Assembly: GCA_964540905.1 (NCBI GenBank)
Contig: CAZIOS010000029.1
Span: 1 to 27,187, forward strand
DNA length: 27,187 nt
Source: VAYN01 sp964540905
GTDB taxonomy: Bacteria; Actinomycetota; Thermoleophilia; Solirubrobacterales; 70-9
Direction of reading: 5' to 3'
Shown here: piece after piece, positions 1 to 7,715 of the stretch
Layout of the letters: each line of letters starts with the position of its first letter
Numbering within the stretch: the stretch's first letter is position 1
The notes under the pieces: model-generated
What the model saw: the letters and a program-made list of their open reading frames with translations, nothing else
The model's database searches: none
Told to the model about the DNA's origin: nothing
Program-made: the position numbers and the translations under genes

Positions 1-860
1 TCGCCGCAGTCGCAGCGCATGCTGTGGAAGACGTCGCCGGTGAGGCACTCGCTGTGGACGCGAACCAGCACGTCAGCGGCGCCGTCGACCTCGCCCTTGA
101 CCATCGCCACGTGGTGTTTGTCGTCGACCAGGGAGCGGTAGCCGACCGCGGTGAAGTCGCCGAAGGAGGTCGGCAGGGCGGTGGCGACGACCCGCTCGAC
201 CAGCTTCTCGGTGCGGCGGCGGTAGGCGATCAGCTCGGCGACGGTGACCATCTTCAGGCCGTGCTTGGCGCAGTAGGGGATCAGGTCGGGGACGCGGGCC
301 ATGGTGCCGTCGTCGTTCATCACCTCGCAGATGACGCCGGCCGGGGTGAGGCCGGCGAGGCGGGCGAGGTCGACGCTGGCCTCGGTGTGGCCGGTGCGCT
401 CGAGCACGCCGCCCTCCTTGGCCCGCAGCGGGAACATGTGGCCGGGGACGACGATGTCGCGCGGGCCCGAGTTGGGGTCGATCGCGACCTGGATCGTGTG
501 GGCGCGATCGTGGGCGGAGATGCCGGTGCTGACGCCGGCGGCGGCCTCGATCGTGACCGTGAAGGCGGTCTGCAGCGGCGCCTCGTTCTTCGCCGCCATC
601 AGCTTCAGGCCCAGCCGCTCGCAGCGTTCGGCGGTGAGGGCGATGCAGATCAGGCCGCGCGCCTCCTTGGCCATGAAGTTGACCGCCTCGGGGGTGGCGA
701 ACTGCGCCGCCATCACCAGGTCGCCCTCGTTCTCGCGGTCCTCGCCGTCGCAGACGACGACCATGCGGCCGCGGCGGATCTCCTCGATCGCCTCCTCGAT
801 CGTCGCGAACGGGCTCTCCCCCGTCCTCGCCCCCGGGTCTTGCTCCTGCGCCTCGGTCAT
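1..860 (-). CDS. ribBA: Bifunctional 3,4-dihydroxy-2-butanone 4-phosphate synthase / GTP cyclohydrolase II (partial, C-terminus missing)
   Basis: Makes both riboflavin precursors: DHBP from ribulose 5-phosphate (N-terminal domain) and the pyrimidine precursor from GTP (C-terminal domain). Reading from the ATG at 860 I see the DHBP synthase signature DGEDRENEGDLV near residues 38-49, followed by the conserved stretches HDRAHTI and GHMFPL. The GTP cyclohydrolase II domain begins near residue 215; its zinc-ligand region HSECLTGDVFHSMRCDCG is the last thing before the window edge, so most of that domain is outside. The ATG lies 5 bases after the ribE stop codon, in an operon ribD-ribE-ribBA. No strong Shine-Dalgarno is visible; translation is probably coupled to ribE. 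The next gene outside is likely ribH, by analogy only. Identity is very secure. Confidence 0.95.
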   Translation of the reverse strand, partial: MTEAQEQDPGARTGESPFATIEEAIEEIRRGRMVVVCDGEDRENEGDLVMAAQFATPEAVNFMAKEARGLICIALTAERCERLGLKLMAAKNEAPLQTAFTVTIEAAAGVSTGISAHDRAHTIQVAIDPNSGPRDIVVPGHMFPLRAKEGGVLERTGHTEASVDLARLAGLTPAGVICEVMNDDGTMARVPDLIPYCAKHGLKMVTVAELIAYRRRTEKLVERVVATALPTSFGDFTAVGYRSLVDDKHHVAMVKGEVDGAADVLVRVHSECLTGDVFHSMRCDCG

Positions 861-865
861 ATGGC

Positions 866-1471
866 TCACGCTCGCTCCTTTCCGGCGAATGGTGCCACCA
901 GCCGCTCCACGTACTTGGCCACGATGTCGCACTCGACGTTCAGCCTGCTCCCCGGCACGACGTCGCCAAGGTTCGTCCGCTCCAGGGTCTCGGGGATCAG
1001 CGACACCTCGACCCAATCGTCAGCGAGCGCCGCGATCGTGAGGCTCACACCGCCGAGCCCAACCGAGCCCCGCTCGATCGCGTAGGGCATCAGCGCCGGC
1101 GGCAGGGCGACGCGGAGGCGCCGCGCGAAGCCGTCCGGCTGCAGCGAGACGACCTCGCCGACGCCATCGACGTGGCCCTGGACGATGTGGCCACCGAGCC
1201 GGTCCGATGCCCTCATCGCCAGCTCGAGGTTGACCCGGGCGCCGGCGGCGATACCGCCGAGGGCGGTGACGGCGAGGGTCTGGTTCATCGCCTCGGTCTC
1301 GAAGCCGCCCGCATCGACGGCGGTCGCGGTCAGGCAGACGCCGTCGACGGCGACCGAGTCGCCGAGCCCGATCTCCGGGCCGAGCTTCGTCGCGATCCGC
1401 AGGCGGGCGCCGTCGGCCCCCGCCCCGAGGCGCTCGACCGTGCCGACGTCCTGGATCAATCCGGTGAACAT
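866..1471 (-). CDS. ribE: Riboflavin synthase, alpha chain
   Basis: Catalyses dismutation of two 6,7-dimethyl-8-ribityllumazine molecules to riboflavin and the pyrimidine precursor. The protein (201 residues) starts MFTGLIQDVGTVE, the typical start of the family, and contains two tandem lumazine-binding half-domains; GHIVQGHVDGVGEV marks the junction of the two, and SVGLGGVSLTI in the second repeats SVAVDGVCLTA of the first. I chose the ATG at 1471, not the GTG six bases upstream, because AAGGAG lies five bases before it and because the family starts at this Met. The ATG shares its A with the ribD TGA stop (TGATG), so the two are translationally coupled. Length is slightly below the usual 205-220 residues but both halves look complete. 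Confidence 0.95.
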   Translation of the reverse strand: MFTGLIQDVGTVERLGAGADGARLRIATKLGPEIGLGDSVAVDGVCLTATAVDAGGFETEAMNQTLAVTALGGIAAGARVNLELAMRASDRLGGHIVQGHVDGVGEVVSLQPDGFARRLRVALPPALMPYAIERGSVGLGGVSLTIAALADDWVEVSLIPETLERTNLGDVVPGSRLNVECDIVAKYVERLVAPFAGKERA

Positions 1472-2631
1472 CACCACTCCTTGTACAGGGCGGTGATCAG
1501 CGCGTCTTCCCCGACGGGCTCCGTCGACGACTCCAGTGCGCTCAGGCGCGCGGGTTCGGTCGGCTCCGATCCGGGCCCCCCGAGAAGGACGGGGGCGACG
1601 AAGGTCCTGGATTCGTCGAGCTGATCCGCAGCTACGAATGCAGAGGCGAGGGTGCGGCCGCCCTCGAGGAAGAGGCTGGTGACCTCGCGGCGGCCGAGCT
1701 CGGCGAGGGCCGAGTGGACGCGATCGGCCTGGCTGGCGCCGGCGGCGACCAGGACCTCGGCGCCGGCGGCGTGGAGGGCGCCGACCCGGGCGGTGTCGGC
1801 CTCGGCGGAGACGACGACCAGCAGCGGCGCCTGGTCGAGCGTCGCCAGCAGCCGCGAGTCGAGCGGCAGCCGCGCCTGGGAGTCGAACACCACCCGCAGC
1901 GGCTGCCGACCCTCGCTTGCGGTGTTCGTTTTCCCCGACATATGAGGAAAAGGCACACCGGAAGCGTCGGCGGCCGGCCGGGCCGTGAGCAGCGGGTCGT
2001 CGGCGAGGACGGTGCCGATGCCGGCGGCGATCGCGTCGGATTCGGCGCGCCAGCGGTGGACGAGGGCACGGCTGGCCTCGCCGGAGATCCAGGGGCTGTC
2101 GCCGGGGGCGGTGGCGGTCTGGCCGTCGAGCGAGATCGCCAGCTTCAGGGTGACGTGCGGCAGGCCGGTGCGGGCGTGCTTGCGGAAGGGCTGGTTGAGC
2201 CGGCGCGCCGCCGCGGCCTCCTCGCCGGCGGCGGCGAGGACCTCGACGCCACCGTCGCGGAGGATGCCGGGACCGCGGCCGCTGGCCTTCTCGCTGGGGT
2301 CGTCGGAGGCGATCACGACGCGGCCGATCTCCGCCTCCAGCAGCGCCTCGACGCAGGGCGGCTGGCGCCCTTCGTGGGCGCAGGGCTCCAGGGTCACGTA
2401 CATCGTCGCCCCGGCCGGGCTCTCGCCGCGCTCGTAGCAGTCGACCAGCGCCGCCCGCTCCGCGTGCAGCCCCCCGAGCTCGGCGTGGTGGCCCTCCCCG
2501 ATAACCTGCCCGTCGCGAACGATCACCGCTCCGACGAGGGGGTTGGGACTGACGCTTCCCCGACCCGCCTCGGCCAATTCCAAAGCACGCCTCAAATGCG
2601 CTCGGTCGGCCATTGTCAGCTGGGCTTTCAT
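1471..2631 (-). CDS. ribD: Bifunctional diaminohydroxyphosphoribosylaminopyrimidine deaminase / 5-amino-6-(5-phosphoribosylamino)uracil reductase
   Basis: Performs the deaminase and reductase steps of riboflavin synthesis. The N-terminal cytidine-deaminase-like domain has the zinc-binding HAE (LHAERAALVDC) and the PCAHEGRQPPC pair of cysteines; the C-terminal reductase domain shows SPWISGEASR and GIGTVLADDPLLTAR. Between that motif and RQPLRVVFDS there is an extra stretch, roughly GVPFPHMSGKTNTASEG, encoded by a strong palindrome (1914-1966; separate entry). The start is uncertain: the frame is open to a TTG at 2655. I prefer the ATG at 2631 (386 residues), with a further Met at 2613; none has a clear ribosome binding site. 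A TACGAT box at 2659-2664 would give a 5' leader of about 20 bases. First gene of the rib operon; no FMN riboswitch is recognisable in the 153-base upstream gap. Confidence 0.92.
   Translation of the reverse strand: MKAQLTMADRAHLRRALELAEAGRGSVSPNPLVGAVIVRDGQVIGEGHHAELGGLHAERAALVDCYERGESPAGATMYVTLEPCAHEGRQPPCVEALLEAEIGRVVIASDDPSEKASGRGPGILRDGGVEVLAAAGEEAAAARRLNQPFRKHARTGLPHVTLKLAISLDGQTATAPGDSPWISGEASRALVHRWRAESDAIAAGIGTVLADDPLLTARPAADASGVPFPHMSGKTNTASEGRQPLRVVFDSQARLPLDSRLLATLDQAPLLVVVSAEADTARVGALHAAGAEVLVAAGASQADRVHSALAELGRREVTSLFLEGGRTLASAFVAADQLDESRTFVAPVLLGGPGSEPTEPARLSALESSTEPVGEDALITALYKEW
1914..1966. repeat. 53-bp palindromic element inserted in frame inside ribD
   Basis: Two 21-base arms (1914-1934 and 1946-1966) are inverted copies with 18 of 21 positions matching, separated by an 11-base loop holding CATATG. 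The inner arm ends are T/A-rich (TTTTCC / GGAAAA) and the outer ends GC-rich (CGCTT / AAGCG). It is less GC-rich than the flanking ribD sequence. It encodes about 17 residues in the linker between two conserved reductase motifs, where RibD relatives known to me have a short loop, so it looks like an in-frame insertion comparable in kind to Rickettsia palindromic elements. No second copy was found in this window. Confidence 0.65.
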
Positions 2632-2658
2632 AGAACCGATTGACTCGTCAATCAATCA

Positions 2659-2664
2659 ATCGTA
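2659..2664 (-). promoter_or_regulatory. Candidate -10 box for the rib operon
   Basis: Reads TACGAT on the minus strand. It would start a transcript close to 2652, some 20 bases before the preferred ribD ATG. It is followed by three tandem copies of a tetranucleotide (CAAT on the plus strand, 2649-2660). No convincing -35 element was found. Confidence 0.4.
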
Positions 2665-2739
2665 CTGGGTCGATATGGCTAAGCAGATCAAGGACGCAGG
2701 GAGCGCAGTGTGCTCTGCACATGAGCGACCGAGGACGCG

Positions 2740-2757
2740 GATATGCGACGCCATATC
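2740..2757. promoter_or_regulatory. Inverted repeat, possible operator in the ribD / glycosyltransferase divergent region
   Basis: GATATG (2740-2745) and CATATC (2752-2757) are perfect 6-base inverted arms around CGACGC. The site covers the expected -35 zone of the glycosyltransferase promoter (-10 at 2771). A related half-site, GATATGG, occurs at 2672-2678 near the ribD -10 box. AT-rich words like these are rare in the surrounding DNA, which favours a protein-binding site, but the regulator is unknown. Confidence 0.4.
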
Positions 2758-2770
2758 GGCCCCTCCCAAA

Positions 2771-2776
2771 TACGCT
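2771..2776 (+). promoter_or_regulatory. -10 box of the glycosyltransferase gene
   Basis: TACGCT ends 8 bases before the ATG at 2785. Transcription would begin at or just before the start codon. A purine run (GAGGGG) lies in the same spacer and could instead act as a ribosome binding site from a more upstream start. Confidence 0.5.
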
Positions 2777-2784
2777 GAGGGGCG

Positions 2785-3774
2785 ATGAAACTCATCATCC
2801 AGATCCCCTGCCTTAACGAGGAGGCGACGCTGCCGGCGACGATCGCCGAGCTGCCGCGCCGGCTCGACGGCTTCGACGCCGTCGAGCTGCTGGTGATCGA
2901 CGACGGCTCGACCGATCGCACGGTCGCGGTCGCCCGCGAGCAGGGGGTCGAGCACATCGTCCGCCTGACCAACAACAAGGGCCTCGCCGCCGGCTTCCAG
3001 GCGGGGCTGGATGCATGCCTGAAGCTCGGCGCCGACGTCGTCGTCAACACCGACGCCGACAACCAGTACCGCGGCGCCGACGTCGCCAAGCTGGTGGCGC
3101 CGATCCTCGCCGGCGAGGCCGACATGGTCGTCGGCGATCGCCAGGTCGCCCAGATCGAGCACTTCTCGGGCGCCAAGAAGGGGCTGCAGCGGCTCGGCAG
3201 CTGGGCGGTGCGGCGGCTCTCCGGGACGGAGGTCACCGACACCACCTCCGGCTTCCGCGCCTACAACCGCGAGGCCGCCCTGCAGCTGCTGGTCGTCGAC
3301 AACTTCACCTACACGCTGGAGAGCCTGATCCAGGCCGGCAAGATGCTGGTCGCGGTCGACGAGGTCACGGTCGCGACCAACCCGCAGACCCGCGAGTCGC
3401 GGCTGTCCGACTCGACCGGCGCCTACGTGCGCCGCAACGGCCCGGCGATCCTGCGGATCTACGCCCGCTACGAGCCGCTGCGCGCCTTCGCCACCGCCGG
3501 CCTGGTGGTGCTGGCGCTGGCCTTCGCCGCCTGGCTGCCGTTCCTGATCGACTGGATCTTCAACGGCAACAGCGCCGGCCACATCCAGTCGCTGATCCTC
3601 GGCGCGGTCCTCTTCATCTCCGCCGTGCAGCTGTTCGCGCTGGGGGTGATCGGCGACCTCCTGGCGGGGCAGCGAGTGATGACCCAGCGGACCTTCGAGC
3701 GGGTGCGCCGGGTCGAGCTGGCGCTCGGGGTCGCGCCCTCCCATTACGAGCGCGGAGCGGAGCCGAAGCGATGA
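2785..3774 (+). CDS. Family 2 glycosyltransferase, polyprenyl-phosphate type, with two C-terminal membrane helices
   Basis: A 329-residue GT-A fold enzyme expected to move a sugar from a nucleotide sugar to polyprenyl phosphate at the inner face of the membrane. It opens with KLIIQIPCLNEEATL, then VIDDGSTD near residues 37-44, and a metal-binding NTDADNQY near 87-94, all standard for the dolichol-phosphate mannosyltransferase-like subgroup. Two hydrophobic segments (about 235-260 and 269-295) anchor it. The end overlaps the next gene by ATGA, so the pair is coupled; that partner is a flippase, which supports a role in building and exporting a lipid-linked sugar or glycan. Donor and acceptor cannot be read from the sequence. 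Confidence 0.87.
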   Translation: MKLIIQIPCLNEEATLPATIAELPRRLDGFDAVELLVIDDGSTDRTVAVAREQGVEHIVRLTNNKGLAAGFQAGLDACLKLGADVVVNTDADNQYRGADVAKLVAPILAGEADMVVGDRQVAQIEHFSGAKKGLQRLGSWAVRRLSGTEVTDTTSGFRAYNREAALQLLVVDNFTYTLESLIQAGKMLVAVDEVTVATNPQTRESRLSDSTGAYVRRNGPAILRIYARYEPLRAFATAGLVVLALAFAAWLPFLIDWIFNGNSAGHIQSLILGAVLFISAVQLFALGVIGDLLAGQRVMTQRTFERVRRVELALGVAPSHYERGAEPKR

Positions 3775-5195
3775 GCGCCGGAGGGCAGAACGGGGCCACC
3801 GCCAACGGCGGCGGCGCGGCGGTCGCCAGCTCGGCCGAGTATGGCAAGACGGCGAGCTTCCTCGCGGTCGGGGTCGGCCTCACCGGCGTCATCACCTACG
3901 CCTACTTCCTGATCGCCTCGCACGTCCTCTCCAAACCCGACTACGGGCAGATCACGGTCCTCTGGTCGGCCGTCTTCATCACGATCTCGACCCTCTACCG
4001 GCCGATCGAACAGCTGCTCTCGCGCCACATCTCCGAGCGCACGGTCAAGGGCGAACCGATCGGCCAGCCGATGCGGGTCGCCTCGACGATCCAGCTCGGC
4101 CTCTCGCTCTTCTTCGCCGTCGTCGCGCTCGCCCTGCGCGGCCCGATCCAGGACAGCCTGCTCGAGGGCAACGAAACCCTCTACTGGGTCTTCTTCTCCT
4201 CGGTCCTCTTCTACGCCGCCAGCTACTTCGCCCGCGGCTTCCTCGCCGGCCAGCAGCGCTTCGGCCTCTTCGTGGCGCTGATCCTCTCCGAATCCTGCTT
4301 CCGCACGATCTTCGCGGTGATGGTCGCGATCGGCATCCTCACGGGCCAGTCGGCGGTGGCGATCGGCATCACCGCCGCTCCCGCCCTCTCCCTGCTGGTC
4401 GTCCCCTTCGCCTTCGCCCGGCGCGCGCAGAAGGAAAAGGACGACACCCCCGGCATCCCCGGACGCGAAGCGGAGGAGCTGCCGGCTGACCACTTCTCCT
4501 TCGCCGAGGGCGGTGGCTTCGCCGCGGCGGTGCTGCTGATCATGTTCAGCGAACAGGCCTTCCTCAACGCCGGGCCGCTGATCACCCGCGGCCTCCAGGG
4601 CGCCGCCGCGGCCGGCTTCATCTTCAACGTGCTGATGCTGGCGCGGGCGCCGCTGCAGCTGTTCCAGTCGGTCTCGACCAGCATCCTCCCCCACCTGACC
4701 AAGCTCCACACCAGCAAGGCGGAGGACAGCGAGCGCGAATTCCGCCAGACGGTGCGGATGGTGCTGCTGGGGATCCTCGCCTTCACCGCGCTGGTCGTGG
4801 TCGTCGTCCTGATCGCCGGGCCGAAAGCGATGCAGATCGCCTTCAGCAAGAAGTTCACCTACGACCGCGAGGGCCTGCTGCTGGTCTCGGTCGGCATGGG
4901 CCTCTACCTCTCCTCGGTCACGGTCAACCAGGCCTGCATCGCCCAGGGCCAGGTGCGCCGAGCCGCCGCCCGCTGGATCGGCTGCGCGGCGCTGTTCATC
5001 GGCTGGAACTTCGTGCCGCTGGTCAGCAACGAGTTCCGCCGGGTCGAGATCGGCTTCCTGCTCGCCGCCGGCGTCCTCTTCTCCCTCCTCTACTACGTCT
5101 ATCGCCGCCCGCACGAACGGGCCGAGGACGTGCCCGAGCCGGGCTCGGGAGAGGAGTTGGAGGCGCGCCTGGCGCTGCTGGACGAGAACGTCTGA
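3771..5195 (+). CDS. Polysaccharide/lipid-linked sugar flippase (Wzx/MOP superfamily-like)
   Basis: An integral membrane protein of 474 residues with about a dozen hydrophobic segments, resembling the polysaccharide-biosynthesis (Wzx, MurJ-related) exporters that flip lipid-linked sugars across the cytoplasmic membrane. The N-terminal segment contains FLAVGVGLTGVITYAYFLIA and then conserved-looking polar/aromatic loops (STLYRPIEQLLSRHISER, AASYFARGFLAGQQRF); a second half starts near FAAAVLLIMFSEQAFLNAGP. The open frame extends far upstream, but the ATG at 3771 is preferred: it overlaps the glycosyltransferase stop (ATGA), and the upstream part would duplicate that gene out of frame. The C-terminal 30 residues are acidic and cytoplasmic. 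Its substrate is unknown. Confidence 0.8.
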   Translation: MSAGGQNGATANGGGAAVASSAEYGKTASFLAVGVGLTGVITYAYFLIASHVLSKPDYGQITVLWSAVFITISTLYRPIEQLLSRHISERTVKGEPIGQPMRVASTIQLGLSLFFAVVALALRGPIQDSLLEGNETLYWVFFSSVLFYAASYFARGFLAGQQRFGLFVALILSESCFRTIFAVMVAIGILTGQSAVAIGITAAPALSLLVVPFAFARRAQKEKDDTPGIPGREAEELPADHFSFAEGGGFAAAVLLIMFSEQAFLNAGPLITRGLQGAAAAGFIFNVLMLARAPLQLFQSVSTSILPHLTKLHTSKAEDSEREFRQTVRMVLLGILAFTALVVVVVLIAGPKAMQIAFSKKFTYDREGLLLVSVGMGLYLSSVTVNQACIAQGQVRRAAARWIGCAALFIGWNFVPLVSNEFRRVEIGFLLAAGVLFSLLYYVYRRPHERAEDVPEPGSGEELEARLALLDENV

Positions 5196-5205
5196 GGCGG
5201 TTGAC

Positions 5206-5211
5206 TAGGGT
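5206..5211 (+). promoter_or_regulatory. -10 box of the antiporter gene, leaderless type
   Basis: TAGGGT ends 6 bases before the ATG at 5218, in the 22-base gap after the flippase stop. No ribosome binding site is present in the gap, which fits a leaderless start. Confidence 0.55.
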
Positions 5212-5217
5212 CCGCCG

Positions 5218-7023
5218 ATGGGTGGACACGACGCCGATCTGATCCTCGTCGCCGGCGCCCTGCTGGCGGCCGGAATCCTCGGGGCGCTGCTCGCCGACCG
5301 CGTCCGCGTCCCCGGCCTGCTGCTCTTCCTCGGGCTCGGGATGCTGGCCGGCTCGCAGGGGATTGGCGGCATCGAGTTCAGCGACACCGAGCTGGCGCGG
5401 ACGCTGGGGACGATCGCGCTGATCCTGATCCTCTTCGAGGGCGGCCTCACCGCCGGCTGGTCGGAGATCCGGCCGGTGCTCGGCACTGCCGCCTCGCTGG
5501 CGACGCTGGGCACGGCGCTGACCGCTGTGATCGCCGGCTTCGCGGCGAAGCTGATCTTCGGCTTCGGCACCCTCGAAGGGATGCTGGTCGGCGCCGCCGT
5601 CGCCGCCACCGACTCGGCGGCGATCTTCGCCGTGCTGCGCCGCTCGACCCTGGAGAAGCGGCTGGCGCGCTCGCTCGAGGGCGAGTCGGGGATGAACGAC
5701 CCGGTGGCGCTGCTGCTGGTGATCGGCTTCATCGAATGGATCCAGCAACCCGGTTACGGCCTCGCCGACATGGCCGGGCTGCTGGCGCTGAAACTGGTGC
5801 TGGGGATCGCGATCGGGCTGGCGATTGGGCGCCTGGCGGTGACGGCGCTGAACTCGACCCGGCTGCCGACCGACGGGATCTACCCGGTGGCGACGATCGC
5901 GATCGCCGCCCTCGCCTACGGCCTCGCCGAGGTCGCCCACGGCTCCGGCCTGCTCGCCGTCTACCTGACCGCGCTGGCGCTGGGCTCGGCCAGCATCCCC
6001 GCCCGGCGCACCGTCGTCGCCTTCCACGAGGGGCTCGGCTGGGTCGCCCAGATCGCCCTCTTCATCCTGCTCGGCCTGCTCGTCTTCCCCAGCGAACTGC
6101 CCGGCGTCGCCCTCCAGGGGCTGGCGCTCTCGGCGGCGTTGATCCTCGTCGCCCGCCCGGTCGCGACCTTCGTCGCCACCGCGCTGGCGCCGCTCGACGC
6201 GCGCGAGCGGCTGATGCTCGGCTGGGCCGGGCTGCGCGGGGCGACGCCGATCTGGCTCGCCACCTTCCCGGTCGTCGCCGGGATCGGCGGCGGCCAGAAG
6301 GAGTTCGCGATCGTCTTCTTCGTCGTCGTCAGCTCGACCCTGGTCCAGGGCGCCAGCTTCGAGCCGCTGGCGACCCGGCTCGGGCTCACCACCGACGAGC
6401 CGGCGCTGCCGCGGCGGCTGCTCGAATCCGGCCGCATCCGCCGCCTCGGCGGCGACGTGGTCGCCTACCGGCTGCCGCCCGGAGCCGCCGCCGCCGGCCA
6501 CCGGGTGCGGGAGCTGGAGCTGCCGCGCGAGGCGCTGGTCAACGTAATCGTCCGCGACGGGCACGCGATCCCGCCGCGCGGCTCGACCGAACTGCGCGCC
6601 GGCGACGAGCTCCACGTGCTCGTCCGCAGCGAGCTGCGCGAGGAGGTCGAGGCGCTGACGAAGACCTGGCGCGACGGCCCGATCGGGCGGCCGCCACCGC
6701 CACCGCTGCCGCGCCGCGCCGCCTCCCAGGTCTTCTCGGTGCGCCCGGCGCGGGCCGGCGACGACCCGCGGGCGCTGAGCGAGGTCGACGGGATCCCGGT
6801 GCTGGCGGTGCTGCGCAGCCGCCGCGACGGCGTCGGCGCGATGGCGGCCCTCGCTGACGGCCGCTACGCGGTGACCAGCGACGACGTGATCGCGGTTGGC
6901 GGCAGGCGCGCCCTAGCCGGCTGGTGTGAGCGCCGAGCGGGCCGGATTGGAGTCGATCAAGCGGAGCGCGCCTGGTGGCAGGAGGTCACGGGCGCGCTGA
7001 TCGCGAGGGGCCGGGTCAGCTAG
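5218..7023 (+). CDS. CPA1-type K+(Na+)/H+ antiporter with TrkA-C domain (NhaP2/CvrA-like)
   Basis: A 601-residue monovalent cation/proton antiporter. Residues about 8-395 form the multi-helix exchanger domain; LFEGGLTAGW, AATDSAAIFAVLR (about 130-142) and ESGMNDPVALLL (about 158-169), with the Asn-Asp pair typical of CPA1 transporters, are visible. Residues about 412-484 look like a TrkA-C/RCK-C regulatory domain (VVAYRLPPGA...ELRAGDELHVLVR). A proline-rich linker (RPPPPPLPRR) leads to a further 100-residue domain, as in E. coli CvrA/NhaP2. This architecture favours potassium/proton exchange and cytoplasmic ligand control; ion specificity is inference. The start is supported by a -10 box 6 bases upstream. 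The gene's last 8 bases overlap the end of the convergent rpe. Confidence 0.88.
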   Translation: MGGHDADLILVAGALLAAGILGALLADRVRVPGLLLFLGLGMLAGSQGIGGIEFSDTELARTLGTIALILILFEGGLTAGWSEIRPVLGTAASLATLGTALTAVIAGFAAKLIFGFGTLEGMLVGAAVAATDSAAIFAVLRRSTLEKRLARSLEGESGMNDPVALLLVIGFIEWIQQPGYGLADMAGLLALKLVLGIAIGLAIGRLAVTALNSTRLPTDGIYPVATIAIAALAYGLAEVAHGSGLLAVYLTALALGSASIPARRTVVAFHEGLGWVAQIALFILLGLLVFPSELPGVALQGLALSAALILVARPVATFVATALAPLDARERLMLGWAGLRGATPIWLATFPVVAGIGGGQKEFAIVFFVVVSSTLVQGASFEPLATRLGLTTDEPALPRRLLESGRIRRLGGDVVAYRLPPGAAAAGHRVRELELPREALVNVIVRDGHAIPPRGSTELRAGDELHVLVRSELREEVEALTKTWRDGPIGRPPPPPLPRRAASQVFSVRPARAGDDPRALSEVDGIPVLAVLRSRRDGVGAMAALADGRYAVTSDDVIAVGGRRALAGWCERRAGRIGVDQAERAWWQEVTGALIARGRVS

Positions 7024-7043
7024 CTCCGGCGGCCTCGGCGATC
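6999..7043. terminator. Hairpin across the convergent antiporter / rpe stop codons
   Basis: Outer arms 6999-7008 and 7033-7043 pair with a one-base bulge; inner arms GCCGG (7010-7014) and CCGGC (7026-7030) enclose an 11-base loop that contains both stop codons. There is no T-run on either side. It could end transcripts from both directions. Confidence 0.45.
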
Positions 7044-7702
7044 GCCGTGTAAGCGGCGGCGGGATCGTCGCTGCCGAAGACGGCGGAGCCGGCGACGAAG
7101 AGCGAGGCGCCGGCGGTGGCGACCGCGGCGGCGGTGGCGGTGTCGACGCCGCCGTCGACCTCGATCGGCGCCGCGCCGACCAGCGGCACCAGGCGCTCGA
7201 CCTTGGCCGGCGAGGAGGGGATGAAGGCCTGGCCGCCCCAGCCGGGGTTGACGGTCATGCAGAGGACGAGGTCGGCGAAGCCGCGCAGCTCGGCGACCGC
7301 CTCGACCGGGGTGCCGGGGTTGATCGCGACGCCGGCGCAGCAGCCGAGCTCGCGGATCGCCTGCAGGGTGCGGTTGGCGTGCGGCGTCGCCTCGGCGTGG
7401 AAGCTGATCGAGTCGGCGCCGGCCCTGGCGAACTCCTCGATCTGGCGCTCCGGCGCCGCGACCATCAGGTGGACGTCGAGGGCGCCGCCGGCCGCGTGGA
7501 CCTGGTCGGCGATCGCGCCCAGGACCAGCGGCCCGATCGTGATCGGCGGCACGAAATGGCCGTCCATGACGTCGAAGTGGATCACCCGGGCGCCGGCTTC
7601 CATCACCTCGCGCAGCTGCGAGCCGAGCTGGGCGAAGTCGGCCGAAAGGATCGACGGCGCGACCCGCGGCGACTCGATCAGCTGGCGCATCCGCTCGCTC
7701 AT
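7016..7702 (-). CDS. rpe: Ribulose-phosphate 3-epimerase
   Basis: Interconverts ribulose 5-phosphate and xylulose 5-phosphate in the pentose phosphate pathway. The 228-residue TIM barrel shows all family landmarks: APSILSADFAQLG near the N-terminus (Ser and catalytic Asp), IHFDVMDGHFVPP (metal-binding His and Asp), DVHLMV, MTVNPGWGGQAF and EVDGGV. The ATG at 7702 is preceded at 7 bases by TAGGCT, a -10 box, and has no Shine-Dalgarno, so a leaderless message is likely; a second Met at 7690 is less plausible. It lies last in the priA-to-rpe series but appears separately promoted, with a hairpin at the preceding stop codon. Very secure identity. Confidence 0.96.
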   Translation of the reverse strand: MSERMRQLIESPRVAPSILSADFAQLGSQLREVMEAGARVIHFDVMDGHFVPPITIGPLVLGAIADQVHAAGGALDVHLMVAAPERQIEEFARAGADSISFHAEATPHANRTLQAIRELGCCAGVAINPGTPVEAVAELRGFADLVLCMTVNPGWGGQAFIPSSPAKVERLVPLVGAAPIEVDGGVDTATAAAVATAGASLFVAGSAVFGSDDPAAAYTAIAEAAGAS

Positions 7703-7709
7703 CCGCGAG

Positions 7710-7715
7710 AGCCTA
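7710..7715 (-). promoter_or_regulatory. -10 box of rpe, leaderless type
   Basis: TAGGCT on the minus strand, 7 bases before the rpe ATG, and directly after the 3' arm of the hairpin at 7716-7739. Confidence 0.55.

Noticed and set aside
858..863. CATATG near the ribBA start as a second copy of the ribD palindrome core
   Set aside because: The flanks do not match the ribD element; a six-base coincidence.
24..1085. Long plus-strand open frame over ribBA and ribE
   Set aside because: It is a low-complexity Gly/Ala/Asp-rich shadow of the minus-strand genes, which carry clear enzyme motifs.
2649..2660. Three tandem CAAT repeats before ribD as a phase-variation tract
   Set aside because: Only three copies, and probably upstream of the real start codon; too short to support slippage switching.
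2656..2784. FMN riboswitch upstream of ribD
   Set aside because: The gap is too short and none of the conserved RFN element segments is recognisable.
3015..3770. Upstream 252-codon extension of the flippase frame
   Set aside because: It overlaps the glycosyltransferase in another frame and is Arg/Pro-rich nonsense; the ATG at 3771 with ATGA overlap is the real start.
5023..6615. 530-codon minus-strand frame under the antiporter
   Set aside because: Repetitive Arg/Gln/Asp/Gly composition typical of antisense shadows in GC-rich DNA; the plus strand encodes a recognisable antiporter.
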